A stretch of 64,000 bases of DNA, from contig NZ_CP051302.1 of assembly GCF_024181405.1 (NCBI RefSeq), positions 1,984,001 to 2,048,000 of the forward strand. The letters run 5' to 3'. Shown here piece by piece: positions 17,251 to 25,880 of the stretch; positions within the stretch are counted from its first letter, which is position 1; each line of letters begins with the position of its first letter. A program made the position numbers and the translations under genes. Source of the stretch: Treponema denticola. GTDB lineage: Bacteria > Spirochaetota > Spirochaetia > Treponematales > Treponemataceae. The notes beneath the pieces were generated by a model. That model worked only from the letters and a program-made list of their open reading frames with translations. It made no database searches and was not told where the DNA came from.

Positions 17251-17934
17251 ATGAAAGATGAATGTATAGTATGTAAGGCACCGCTGGAGTATCTCGAATA
17301 TGATGAGATGATGGAGTGCGTACTTTGCCGCAAAAAAGAATTAAGTAAAACCAGATGTGAAAAAGGTCATTATGTATGTAATGAATGCCATACAAAAGGA
17401 ATGGATTCAATTATAGGCATTTGTTTAAGTGAAAAAAGTAAGAATCCTATTGAAATTATTGAAAAGCTGATGGCTGCACCATTTTGTCATATGCACGGGC
17501 CTGAACATCATGTGATGGTAGGTTCTGCACTATTGACAGCATATAAAAATGCAGGCGGAGATATTGATTTAGAACAAGACCTAATTGAGATGCAAAAAAG
17601 AGGAAAAAGTGTGCCGGGCGGAGTTTGCGGATTTTGGGGAGCCTGCGGTGCAGGAATAAGTACAGGCATGTTTGTTTCCATTATTTCTAAATCTACACCG
17701 CTTGAGAATGAGCCGTGGGGACTTTCAAATAAAATGACTTCCAAATCACTTGAAGCAATAGGAAATATTGGAGGACCAAGGTGTTGCAAAAGAGATTCCT
17801 ATATATCGCTGCTTACGGCTATAGATTTTATTAAAGAAATTTTTAATATAAATATGGAAAAATCTGAAATACATTGTACTCACTACACAAAGAACAATCA
17901 ATGTATTGGCGCTAGATGTCCATTCAGAAACTAG
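17251..17934 (+). CDS. Cysteine-rich DUF5714-type protein
   Basis: The 227-aa protein is rich in cysteine: CIVCKAPLEY and CVLCRKKE form a zinc-ribbon-like N-terminus, then CEKGHYVCNECH, and a central CHMHGPEHHVMVGSALL segment. The remainder includes GGVCGFWGACGAGIS and a C-terminal CxHYxxNxxCxGxxCPF motif. This pattern matches the DUF5714 family, which often sits beside methyltransferases and whose function is unknown. The metal-binding look is direct from sequence; any enzyme activity would be inference. Its stop abuts the oligopeptidase reading frame. Confidence 0.65.
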   Translation: MKDECIVCKAPLEYLEYDEMMECVLCRKKELSKTRCEKGHYVCNECHTKGMDSIIGICLSEKSKNPIEIIEKLMAAPFCHMHGPEHHVMVGSALLTAYKNAGGDIDLEQDLIEMQKRGKSVPGGVCGFWGACGAGISTGMFVSIISKSTPLENEPWGLSNKMTSKSLEAIGNIGGPRCCKRDSYISLLTAIDFIKEIFNINMEKSEIHCTHYTKNNQCIGARCPFRN

Positions 17935-17950
17935 ATGGGATTTAAGATAC

Positions 17951-17979
17951 TTGCCTATTTATCAACATTGTTGTATAGT
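17951..17979 (+). promoter_or_regulatory. Leaderless-type promoter of pepF
   Basis: TTGCCT (17951-17956), a 17-base spacer and TATAGT (17974-17979) end 6 bases before ATG 17986. This placement also fixes the start codon of pepF. Confidence 0.55.
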
Positions 17980-17985
17980 AATTAC

Positions 17986-19824
17986 ATGAAAAACTCAACT
18001 ACACCTAAACGTTCCGAGATCGCCAAAAGCGACAAATGGAATATTGAATTACTTTTTAAGAATGAAGAAGAATGGGAAGCAGCCCTTGCTTCTATTCCGG
18101 AAGGCGGAAAAGAAATCTTAAAATATAAAGAAGCTTTTTCCAAGCCTGAAACAATCGATGCGGCAACCCTGCTTGCCTGCCTAAAGGCTTCAACAGGGGT
18201 TGATAGAATTGCGGAAAAGGTCGGAAACTATGCCTTTTTGCAAAAATCTTCAAACGAGGGAGATCCCGAAAACATCAAACGGATAAGTAAATACATGATG
18301 ACCGTTACAGAGCTTTCGGCTGCCACCAGCTGGCTCATGCCCGCCATCATGGAAATCCCTGAAGAAAAAATCCGCTCATGGATTGACCCTTCAAGCCCCA
18401 CAGGAAAGGACTTTGCCGATTTTAAGGTTTCCTTGGAAAAGACCTTGTACCTAAAACCCCACACCCTTTCCGACAAGGAAGAAAAGATTTTAAGCCTTTT
18501 AAGCGAGCCCCACGGCACACCTAGCCAAGCCTTTTCGGTTCTAACCAACGTAGACTTTGATTTCGGTACAATCACAACAAAAGAAGGAGATATAAAACTG
18601 ACTCAATCTTCTTATTCAAAGTTTATGCAAAATCCCGACAGAGCTTTGCGCGAAAAGGCCTATAAGCAGCTTTACGGCGTATACGGTGCACATAAAAACA
18701 CAATTGCAAGCCTGTACACGGGACAGGTTCAGCAAAATGTCGCCCTTGCAAAAATACGGGGCTATGCTTCTGCCAGAGAAAAATCCCTCTATGTAGATAA
18801 GGTTCCTACAGCCGTTTATGACAACCTCGTAGATACCATTCATAAGAATTTAAAACCCTTGCATAAATTCTACAGCATGTTAAAAAAACATTTAGGCCTA
18901 AAAGAACTCCGCCACTATGATGTTTACATGCCCTTAGTCAGCGAAGTAAAAAAAGTTACCCCATATAACGAAGCCGTTGACATCATCACCGAAGCCCTAA
19001 AACCTCTCGGAGAAGAATATGTTAAAACAATCCGAAACGGTCTTTTAAACGGCTGGGTAGATAAGTACGAAAATGAGGGCAAACGCTCAGGAGCCTTTTC
19101 GGCAGGCGGATATGACAGCGATCCCTACATTCTTATGAACTATAAAGAAGATGTTATCCGTGATGTATTCACCCTTGTACACGAGGGCGGACACTCTATG
19201 CACTCATGGTATTCGGTAAGAAACAACCCCTACCCCTGCTACCACTACACCATCTTTGAAGCCGAAGTTGCCTCTACCTTTAACGAGGAGCTTTTATTCA
19301 GGCACATGCTTAAAACAAGTACCGACCCGAAAATGAGAGCCTATCTTTTGAGCGTTAGAGCTTCCGATATTCTTGCAACCCTTTACAGACAAACCATGTT
19401 TGCAGAGTACGAAAAAATTACTCACGCCCTCGTCGAAAGCGGCACGCCTCTTACAGTAGAAAATTTAAGAAGCGAATACAGAAAACTTTTGGAGCTCTAT
19501 TTTGGTCCCGAAATGGTGTTTGAAGATGTAAGCGATTTGGAAGGAATGAGGATTCCTCACTTTTACAGAGCCTTCTATGTTTACAAATATTCAACAGGTA
19601 TTTCAGCCTCGATGGCTCTTGCCGAAAGAGTTTGCTCAGGCGGCGACAAAGAAAGAGAAGACTACTTTAAGTTCTTAAAATCGGGAGGCTCACGCTATCC
19701 GATTGAATCCTTAAAACTTGCAGGTGTCGATATGGCAAGCCCGGCTCCGGTACAGGCAGCATGCGATAACTTTGCAAAGATTGTAGACGAACTCGAAAAA
19801 GCTCTTGAAGAATTAAAAAAATAA
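17986..19824 (+). CDS. pepF: Oligoendopeptidase F (M3 family)
   Basis: PepF is a cytoplasmic zinc metallopeptidase that cuts short peptides. The 612-aa protein has the zinc motif LVHEGGHSMHSWYS and the following FEAEVASTFNEELL glutamate ligand segment, plus the M3 N-terminal helical domain. Length is normal for the family. An upstream ATG at 17935 is in frame, but the promoter at 17951-17979 would start the mRNA at 17986, so the shorter form is preferred. An M28 peptidase follows 22 bases downstream, so this is a small peptide-degradation unit. Confidence 0.92.
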   Translation: MKNSTTPKRSEIAKSDKWNIELLFKNEEEWEAALASIPEGGKEILKYKEAFSKPETIDAATLLACLKASTGVDRIAEKVGNYAFLQKSSNEGDPENIKRISKYMMTVTELSAATSWLMPAIMEIPEEKIRSWIDPSSPTGKDFADFKVSLEKTLYLKPHTLSDKEEKILSLLSEPHGTPSQAFSVLTNVDFDFGTITTKEGDIKLTQSSYSKFMQNPDRALREKAYKQLYGVYGAHKNTIASLYTGQVQQNVALAKIRGYASAREKSLYVDKVPTAVYDNLVDTIHKNLKPLHKFYSMLKKHLGLKELRHYDVYMPLVSEVKKVTPYNEAVDIITEALKPLGEEYVKTIRNGLLNGWVDKYENEGKRSGAFSAGGYDSDPYILMNYKEDVIRDVFTLVHEGGHSMHSWYSVRNNPYPCYHYTIFEAEVASTFNEELLFRHMLKTSTDPKMRAYLLSVRASDILATLYRQTMFAEYEKITHALVESGTPLTVENLRSEYRKLLELYFGPEMVFEDVSDLEGMRIPHFYRAFYVYKYSTGISASMALAERVCSGGDKEREDYFKFLKSGGSRYPIESLKLAGVDMASPAPVQAACDNFAKIVDELEKALEELKK

Positions 19825-19846
19825 AACCCAAGGGGCTTTAACAAAT

Positions 19847-20764
19847 ATGATTAAGGAAAATGAAGATAAGCTGCTTAATTCCGATTTGTTTAAAGCCTTT
19901 TTAAAAAAAGACCTTAACCGCTGTGATTTTATATCGCAGTGGTTAAGAGCTCACAATGTTCCGCACAGCATAGTAAACCTTGCACAAAAAAAACACATCA
20001 TCGTAAAATACCCTGCCCAATTTTACGATAAGAACTTTAAAATGAAAACCCTTACAGCCCACTATGACAGGACTCCCGATACCCAAGGAGCTAACGACAA
20101 TTCAGCCTCTTGTTTTATCCTCATGAACTTTGCAAAAAAACTATGCTCTTACACAAGACCTCACAACATAAAAATCATCTTTACGGACGGGGAAGAAGCA
20201 GGAGCCGCAGGCCTTAAAGAACAAGGAGCATACACTCTCGGAACAGGATTAAAAAAGCTTAAAATGGATGGGGACGATATCTTTGTATTCGATATGTGCG
20301 GAAGGGGCGATACCCTAATCCTTTCACGTTCCGGAATTTTCGGACGGGATAAAGCAAAGACAAAAAGGCTCGACGAGCTTCACAAGAGGGCCGGTCTTCT
20401 AGCTCAAAGAGCTTGTCCCAATAAATGGCTTTCAATGCTTACGGCTTATAGTGACAATGCAGGCTTTATAGCCGCAGGCCTTTTTGCACAGGTCATAACC
20501 GTTCTTCCAAGAGAAGAAGCCGAAACTCTTTTACACTGCCTCCCGAAAGAAAAACTCACCGGCCAAAACAAAACAGCTATAAGCGAGCTCACAGACATGG
20601 TAATAAAAAATCAAAAACCGCCTCAAGGCTCCCCCTTCGAAAAAATAATTCCATTTACATGGCAGCTGATGCATACCGCTGATGACAAGATTGAAACTCT
20701 TAATAGCGAAGCCTTTACCCTCACCGAAAAATATCTTACAGCCTTGGCAGAGAATTACCGCTAA
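19847..20764 (+). CDS. M28-family zinc peptidase-like protein
   Basis: The 305-aa protein has the dinuclear-zinc ligands of M28 aminopeptidases: TAHYDRTPDTQGANDNSASC (His and Asp), IFTDGEEAG (Glu pair), VFDMCG (Asp) and a late LLHCLP His. No signal peptide is seen, so it is probably cytoplasmic. It is likely cotranscribed with pepF. Specific peptide substrate is not evident. Confidence 0.78.
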   Translation: MIKENEDKLLNSDLFKAFLKKDLNRCDFISQWLRAHNVPHSIVNLAQKKHIIVKYPAQFYDKNFKMKTLTAHYDRTPDTQGANDNSASCFILMNFAKKLCSYTRPHNIKIIFTDGEEAGAAGLKEQGAYTLGTGLKKLKMDGDDIFVFDMCGRGDTLILSRSGIFGRDKAKTKRLDELHKRAGLLAQRACPNKWLSMLTAYSDNAGFIAAGLFAQVITVLPREEAETLLHCLPKEKLTGQNKTAISELTDMVIKNQKPPQGSPFEKIIPFTWQLMHTADDKIETLNSEAFTLTEKYLTALAENYR

Positions 20765-20777
20765 AATTTAAAACCCC

Positions 20778-20806
20778 TTAACTATATCTTAAAAATCTTC
20801 TATAAT
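20778..20806 (+). promoter_or_regulatory. Leaderless-type promoter of the Fic gene
   Basis: TTAACT (20778-20783), a 17-base spacer and TATAAT (20801-20806) end 8 bases before ATG 20815. The in-frame ATG at 20809 would lie only two bases after the -10 box and so is probably not transcribed. Confidence 0.5.
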
Positions 20807-20814
20807 ATATGGGT

Positions 20815-21801
20815 ATGAGTTATGAACCTCCATTTAAAATTACGTCAAAAGCTATAAATTTGATTTCTCAAATATCCGAAAAAATCGGAGAAATAAGTGT
20901 CCTTGAGAATACCGAGCGGACAGTCCAATTAAGGAAAAAAAACCGAATTAAAACAATACACTCTTCATTGGCCATTGAAAATAATTCTTTGACTATCGAA
21001 CAAATTACCGCAATCATCGAAGGTAAAAGGGTGCTTGGACCGCCGAATGAAATACAGGAAGTAAAAAATGCCGTTCAAGCCTATGAATTACTTTTAAACC
21101 TGAACCCTTATAAACAAAACGATTTACTCAAAGCTCATCAGCTTATGATGAATGATCTCGTAAAACACAGCGGTAAATACAGAAAAGGAGGAGTCGGTAT
21201 TTTTGACGGAAAAGAAGTAGTACATGTAGCCCCTCCTGCCGATAGAGTCCCCTTTTTAATGAATGACTTATTTGACTGGCTTAAAAGCACTGATGTTCAT
21301 CCCCTAATTAAAAGCTGCGTTTTCCATTATGAGTTTGAGTTTATTCATCCGTTTGAAGACGGAAACGGCAGGATGGGGCGCTTATGGCAAACCGTGATCT
21401 TAACGGAATGGAAACCGATTTTTGCATGGCTGCCTATCGAAACTTTAATAAAAGAAAATCAAAAACTATATTACAAGGCTTTGGGAATTAGTGACAATAA
21501 TGCAGACAGCACAGAATTTATTGAATTTATGTTATCGATTATTTTAAAAACAATAAAAGAGATAATTACAACCGAATTAAAGATTACTCAAAAGATTATT
21601 CAAAAGATTACTGTAAATCAACAAAAAATTATAGATTCAATAAAAAATAATCCATACATCACCCAAGAAGAACTTGCCGAAATCGTAGGAATAGCACGTC
21701 TTAATATAATTAAAAATATGAAAAAGTTGCAAGAACAAAATATAATCAAACGCATCGGTGCCGACAAAAACGGCTATTGGCAAATCATAGATGAAAAATA
21801 A
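20815..21801 (+). CDS. Fic-domain protein with N-terminal inhibitory motif
   Basis: Fic proteins transfer AMP or another phosphate-containing group to target proteins. The 328-aa protein has a complete active-site motif HPFEDGNGRMGR (His at about residue 178) and a flap region KGGVGIFDGKEVVHVAPP. Upstream, SSLAIENN matches the (S/T)xxxE(G/N) inhibitory helix of class II Fic enzymes, so it should be self-inhibited. The C-terminal ~65 residues form a winged helix (YITQEELAEIVGIARLNIIKNM), as in many Fic-wHTH regulators. It stands alone, with no antitoxin partner gene. Confidence 0.9.
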   Translation: MSYEPPFKITSKAINLISQISEKIGEISVLENTERTVQLRKKNRIKTIHSSLAIENNSLTIEQITAIIEGKRVLGPPNEIQEVKNAVQAYELLLNLNPYKQNDLLKAHQLMMNDLVKHSGKYRKGGVGIFDGKEVVHVAPPADRVPFLMNDLFDWLKSTDVHPLIKSCVFHYEFEFIHPFEDGNGRMGRLWQTVILTEWKPIFAWLPIETLIKENQKLYYKALGISDNNADSTEFIEFMLSIILKTIKEIITTELKITQKIIQKITVNQQKIIDSIKNNPYITQEELAEIVGIARLNIIKNMKKLQEQNIIKRIGADKNGYWQIIDEK

Positions 21802-21836
21802 AAAACCTCTAAAAACTTATGTTTTTAGAGGTTTTT
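21801..21836. terminator. Bidirectional terminator between fic and tRNA-Lys
   Basis: Perfect 16-bp arms (21801-21816 and 21821-21836) with loop TTAT have A-runs at one side and T-runs at the other, so the hairpin works for both the Fic gene and the minus-strand tRNA. Confidence 0.85.
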
Positions 21837-21852
21837 GTAAATCAAACAAATT

Positions 21853-21925
21853 TGAGCCATGCAGGCTTCGAACCTGCGACCCACAGATTAAGAGTCTGTT
21901 GCTCTACCAACTGAGCTAATGGCCC
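21853..21925 (-). tRNA. tRNA-Lys (anticodon CTT)
   Basis: The minus strand folds as a standard tRNA: 7-bp acceptor stem GGGCCAT/ATGGCTC (one G-U), D-arm AGCTCAGTTGGTAGAGC, anticodon stem ACAGA/TCTGT with loop CTCTTAA (anticodon CTT) and T-arm GCAGGTTCGAAGCCTGC. Discriminator base is A. CCA is not encoded. A promoter lies just upstream. Confidence 0.97.
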
Positions 21926-21940
21926 GTAAAACGAGTCTTG

Positions 21941-21969
21941 ATTATATAAAAATCTAAAAAAAAAGTCAA
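21941..21969 (-). promoter_or_regulatory. Promoter of tRNA-Lys
   Basis: On the minus strand TTGACT (21969-21964) and TATAAT (21946-21941) are 17 bases apart, with the mature tRNA starting at 21925. Confidence 0.8.
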
Positions 21970-22001
21970 TGCTATATCGAAGAAAAATCATTTTTTTCAT
22001 A

Positions 22002-22030
22002 TAGACTAAGCCTCAAAATAGTGATATTAT
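22002..22030 (+). promoter_or_regulatory. Leaderless-type promoter of the GlpA-like operon
   Basis: TAGACT (22002-22007), a 17-base spacer and TATTAT (22025-22030) end 8 bases before ATG 22039. Confidence 0.5.
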
Positions 22031-22038
22031 CAAAGGAT

Positions 22039-23508
22039 ATGTACGACATAATAATAATCGGAGCAGGAGTCGTAGGAGCCTGCATTGCACGGGAACTTTC
22101 CAAGTACGAATTAAAAATCGCCGTCCTCGAAAAAGAATTGGAATTCGGCTGCGGCACAAGCAAGGCTAATAGCGGAATTATCCACGGGGGCTATGATGCA
22201 GAAGAAGGCTCTTTAAAGGCAAAGCTAAATGTAAGAGGTAATTTTTTAGTGCGCAGCTTAAAAGAAAAATTGGATCTGCGCTTTAAACAATTAGGCTCTC
22301 TGGTTATAGCCTTCAACGAAGAAGAGAAACAAGAACTTTCCACCCTCTACGAAAGGGGTTTAAAAAACGGAGTTGAAGGCTTGAAAATCTGGGACAGGGA
22401 AAGGCTTTTAAAGGAAGAACCCAATCTTTCAAAAGAAGCCTTGGGAGCCCTCTACTGCGGAACAGCAGGGGTAATCTGCCCCTTCGATATGACGGCAGCC
22501 TTTATGGAAAATGCCGTAATAAACGGAGTTGACTTTCTTCCCGAAAACGAGGTTACCGCAATTGAAAAAGAAAACGAGGCCTATACAATTAAAACCAAAT
22601 CAAGCAAAACGGAACAAAATGTTTTTAAAACCAAGCTGGTAATAAATGCTGCGGGACTTTATTCCGATAAGATTGCAAAGATGGCAGGAGATGAAGATTT
22701 TAAAATTCTTCCCCGCCGCGGGGAATACCGCCTCTTCGATAAAAGCTATACCAATCTTGTAAATCACATCTGTTTTCAGGCCCCCTCAAAGATGGGAAAG
22801 GGCATCTTAGTTCTCCCCTCCTATCACGGGAATTTTTTGGTTGGTCCATCCGCCGAAAATATAGACGATGCCGAAGACACCTCCGTTTCAGCCCAAGGTT
22901 TAGCTCAGGTAGAAGAAAAGGCTCTAAAAACCGTACCCTCCCTCAATTTTAAAAACACCATCCGTATTTTTGCAGGGGTCAGAGCAAGGCCCGATACGGG
23001 AGATTTTATGATATATGCTTCAAAAAATTCCAAGGGAATTATACACGCAGGCGGAATCGAATCGCCTGGGTTGAGCTCGGCTCCCGCCATCGGAGAATAT
23101 GTTGCAGAGCTCATAAAAAAAGAAGCCGATGACTTAAAAATTCCCTTCAATAAAAAGAAAAACTTTAACGAAAATCGAAGAGCAATCGGGCATTTGGCCG
23201 AGCTTAGTGCAGAAGAACAGGATTCTCTTATAAAAGAAAATCCGCTCTACGGCCATGTTATCTGCCGCTGCGAAACCGTAACCGAGGCCGAAATCGTCGA
23301 GGCCATTCACCGCCCTGCGGGAGCCCGCACGGTTGACGGCATAAAAAGGCGGGTACGCCCAGGTTCGGGAAGATGTCAGGGGGGATTTTGCGAGCCCCAC
23401 GTGCTCCAAATCCTTTCAAGAGAATTAAAAATTCCTATCGAAAAAATTCAAAAGGACAGAAGAAATTCTCCGATTGTTTACGGAAAACTAAAGGGCGGTG
23501 CGGAATGA
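22039..23508 (+). CDS. GlpA-like FAD-dependent oxidoreductase with BFD-type [2Fe-2S] domain
   Basis: The 489-aa protein has an N-terminal FAD-binding motif (IIIGAGVVGACIARELSKY), a DAO-type glycerol-3-phosphate dehydrogenase-like body, and a C-terminal BFD-like domain with cysteines in ICRCETVTEAEIVEA and GSGRCQGGFCEPHV. This is the domain order of GlpA-type anaerobic dehydrogenases. With the two following genes it matches the spirochaete/Firmicutes three-gene set: FAD enzyme, second FAD/NAD oxidoreductase, DUF1667 protein. The natural substrate (glycerol 3-phosphate or another 2-hydroxy acid) cannot be fixed from sequence. The next gene overlaps by 4 bases. Confidence 0.82.
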   Translation: MYDIIIIGAGVVGACIARELSKYELKIAVLEKELEFGCGTSKANSGIIHGGYDAEEGSLKAKLNVRGNFLVRSLKEKLDLRFKQLGSLVIAFNEEEKQELSTLYERGLKNGVEGLKIWDRERLLKEEPNLSKEALGALYCGTAGVICPFDMTAAFMENAVINGVDFLPENEVTAIEKENEAYTIKTKSSKTEQNVFKTKLVINAAGLYSDKIAKMAGDEDFKILPRRGEYRLFDKSYTNLVNHICFQAPSKMGKGILVLPSYHGNFLVGPSAENIDDAEDTSVSAQGLAQVEEKALKTVPSLNFKNTIRIFAGVRARPDTGDFMIYASKNSKGIIHAGGIESPGLSSAPAIGEYVAELIKKEADDLKIPFNKKKNFNENRRAIGHLAELSAEEQDSLIKENPLYGHVICRCETVTEAEIVEAIHRPAGARTVDGIKRRVRPGSGRCQGGFCEPHVLQILSRELKIPIEKIQKDRRNSPIVYGKLKGGAE

Positions 23509-24833
23509 TAAATATAAACGATAAAAAAGATTGCAGCAATTGCAAGAACGAATACGAGGTCGCCGTTATAGGCGGAGGCCCTGCAGGTTTGGCGGCAGCC
23601 CTCGAAGCCAAAAAAAACGGAGCATCTTCCGTTCTCATAATAGAAAGAGATTTTGAACTCGGCGGAATCTTAAATCAATGTATCCATGCAGGCTTCGGCC
23701 TTCACGAATTTAAAGAAGAATTAACCGGTCCCGAATATGCAGAACGCTTTATAAACATGGTAAAAAAAGAGAACATAGATATCCTCCTCAATACAATGGT
23801 AATAGACTTAACAAAGGAAAGAGAAATTACCATCATCGGTGCACAAGGATTAAAAAAAATAAAAACAGGGGCTGTCGTACTTGCTATGGGCTGCCGAGAG
23901 CGCACGGCAGGAGCTATCGCACTAAAAGGTTACCGCCCATCCGGCGTTTTTAATGCAGGCATGGCCCAACGCCTTATGAACATCGAAGGTCTTTCTGTCG
24001 GAAAAGAAGTAGTAATCTACGGCTCAGGGGACATCGGTTTAATTATGGCCCGCCGCATGACATTAGAAGGAGCCAAGGTAAAGGCGGTTGTCGAAATCAT
24101 GCCCTACTCAAGCGGCCTAAACCGGAACATAGCCCAATGCCTTGAAGACTACGGTATTCCGCTTTTTTTAAGCCACAACATATCCTGCGTCCACGGAAAG
24201 GACAGGGTTACGGGAGTTACAATAGCCCAAATAGATTCTTCCTTTAAGGAAATCCCCGGAACCGAAAAAGAACTTTCCTGCGATACGGTGCTCCTTTCCG
24301 TGGGTCTAATCCCCGAAAACGAGCTTACCCAAAAGGCAGGCATTGCTCTCAATCCGATAACGAACGGAGCCTTTGTCGACAACGGAATGGAAACCGAAAC
24401 AAGCGGAATCTTTGCCTGCGGAAATGTTCTCCATGTTCATGACATCGTAGACTTTGTTACAAAAGAAAGCAGAACTGCCGGAAAAAACGCAGCCCTCTTT
24501 GCCCAAAAAAATAAAAAGGGTGAAGCCGCGGAAAATAAATTCGGCACAAACACCTCCGGTTCCGCTTTTATTAAAACAACGGCTAAAAAAGGAATCCGCT
24601 ACATTGTTCCGAATAAAATAAATACGGGAAACATCGACGGAGCATCCCTCTTTATGAGAGTTGACTCGGTTTATAAAAATGCCCGCCTGATAATCAAATC
24701 GGGGGAACAAATTCTTGCACAAAAGAAAACAAGTCAGATGGTTCCGTCCGAGATGATAAACATTCCCCTAAACTTTATTACCTTAAAGGGCTTAACCCAA
24801 GACATAACTGCGGAGGTAATTTTAGATGAGTAG
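23505..24833 (+). CDS. NAD(P)/FAD-dependent oxidoreductase (GlpA/B partner)
   Basis: The 442-aa protein has an N-terminal nucleotide-binding loop VAVIGGGPAGLAAALEAKKNG and a second one near VVIYGSGDIGLIMARRM, as in two-dinucleotide-domain flavoproteins. The frame opens farther upstream inside the previous gene, but ATG 23505 forms an ATGA overlap with that gene's stop and is preferred. A short CSNCKNE segment before the FAD motif could hold metal. It likely passes electrons for the GlpA-like enzyme. The DUF1667 gene overlaps its end by 8 bases. Confidence 0.82.
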   Translation: MININDKKDCSNCKNEYEVAVIGGGPAGLAAALEAKKNGASSVLIIERDFELGGILNQCIHAGFGLHEFKEELTGPEYAERFINMVKKENIDILLNTMVIDLTKEREITIIGAQGLKKIKTGAVVLAMGCRERTAGAIALKGYRPSGVFNAGMAQRLMNIEGLSVGKEVVIYGSGDIGLIMARRMTLEGAKVKAVVEIMPYSSGLNRNIAQCLEDYGIPLFLSHNISCVHGKDRVTGVTIAQIDSSFKEIPGTEKELSCDTVLLSVGLIPENELTQKAGIALNPITNGAFVDNGMETETSGIFACGNVLHVHDIVDFVTKESRTAGKNAALFAQKNKKGEAAENKFGTNTSGSAFIKTTAKKGIRYIVPNKINTGNIDGASLFMRVDSVYKNARLIIKSGEQILAQKKTSQMVPSEMINIPLNFITLKGLTQDITAEVILDE

Positions 24834-25218
24834 AGAATTGATAAAAGAAAAATTTACATGCGTGTCCTGTCCTCGGGGCTGTAAACTTTCGGTATTTAAA
24901 GAAGAGTCGGGAGAAATTACCGTTACAGGAAATTTATGCAAGGGCGGCGAACTTTACGCGATGCAGGAAATTAAGGACCCTAGAAGAAACATCAGCTCGA
25001 CCGTAATAATCGAGGGAGGAGTTCTTTCCTCCCTTCCCGTAAAAACTTCAAGCCCAATTCCTAAGGCCTTAATCTTCGATGTAATGAACGAAATAAACAT
25101 CGTTAAAACTCAAGCTCCTAAAAAGATGGGCGATGTGATAATTGAAAATGTGCTGAACACAGGAATAGATATAGTCGCAAGCCGTTCAGTAAGGGTTAAA
25201 AATGGAAAGACCGATTAA
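24826..25218 (+). CDS. DUF1667 cysteine-rich protein
   Basis: The 130-aa protein begins with a cysteine motif CVSCPRGCKLSV and a fourth cysteine in GNLCKGG, then a conserved segment RRNISSTVIIEGG, LPVKTSSPIPKALIFDVM. This is the DUF1667 family, the usual third partner of GlpA-like dehydrogenase operons. The cysteines suggest an iron-sulfur site, so an electron-transfer or membrane-docking subunit is a reasonable inference. It overlaps genes on both sides, which supports one operon. Confidence 0.85.
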   Translation: MSRELIKEKFTCVSCPRGCKLSVFKEESGEITVTGNLCKGGELYAMQEIKDPRRNISSTVIIEGGVLSSLPVKTSSPIPKALIFDVMNEINIVKTQAPKKMGDVIIENVLNTGIDIVASRSVRVKNGKTD

Positions 25219-25804
25219 AATACATGAGGGAACTTTTTATTACTCAAAGCATAAGGTTTTTCAAAACCTCAATATTGAAATTCCTGCACAAAAAATTTCC
25301 TGTATTTTAGGCGAATCGGGGGCCGGAAAAAGCACCCTCTTAAAAATTATTTCAGGGAATCTTGAATTAAAATCGGGAAGAATAGAAAACCGGCCGGCTC
25401 GCGGAAGCTATGCAATGGCCTATCAGGATATGAGGCTTATTCCTCATCTAACTGCCATAGAAAATATAGAATATGTTTTGGATTCAAAACCTTCTTCAAA
25501 AACAGAAAATAAAAAAAAGGCTCTTTTCTATTTAGAAGCTTTAGGCCTTTCCGGCTTTGAAAACTTTTTACCCGCCGAGCTTTCAGGAGGAATGCAAAGG
25601 CGGGCAGGGCTTGCCAGAGCACTAAGCTATCCCGCTCCGCTTCTTCTTCTCGATGAGGCCTTTGATTCCCTCGACGAAAAAAATAAGTACAAGGTTGCCG
25701 ATCTTTTTTTATCGATTGTCAAAGAAGAAAAGCGCACCGCAGTCTGCGTAACCCACGATGCGCCCTTTGCAAAAAAAATCGCCGATAAGATAATTGAGAT
25801 ATAA
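25202..25804 (+). CDS. Orphan ABC transporter ATPase
   Basis: The 200-aa protein is a stand-alone ATPase with Walker A GESGAGKSTLL, Q-loop AYQDMRL, signature LSGGMQRRAGLARAL, Walker B LLLLDEAFDSLD and H-loop VTHD. Sequence style is that of thiamine/nitrate/taurine-type importers. There is no permease or binding protein gene beside it. The ATG lies inside the end of the DUF1667 gene (17-base overlap), so it is translated with that redox operon. The transported compound is unknown; the missing permease must be encoded elsewhere if the protein works. Confidence 0.8.
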   Translation: MERPIKIHEGTFYYSKHKVFQNLNIEIPAQKISCILGESGAGKSTLLKIISGNLELKSGRIENRPARGSYAMAYQDMRLIPHLTAIENIEYVLDSKPSSKTENKKKALFYLEALGLSGFENFLPAELSGGMQRRAGLARALSYPAPLLLLDEAFDSLDEKNKYKVADLFLSIVKEEKRTAVCVTHDAPFAKKIADKIIEI

Positions 25805-25845
25805 ACCTTACCTAAAATTATAAAACTCATCCATACCAATTATAC

Positions 25846-25874
25846 TTGACTGCCTATTTTTATTCTGTTATAGT
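25846..25874 (+). promoter_or_regulatory. Promoter of the two-component operon, leaderless type
   Basis: TTGACT (25846-25851), a 17-base spacer and TATAGT (25869-25874) end 6 bases before ATG 25881. Both hexamers are near consensus, so the mRNA should begin at the ATG. This is one of the clearest examples in the window. Confidence 0.7.
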
Positions 25875-25880
25875 TTTATT

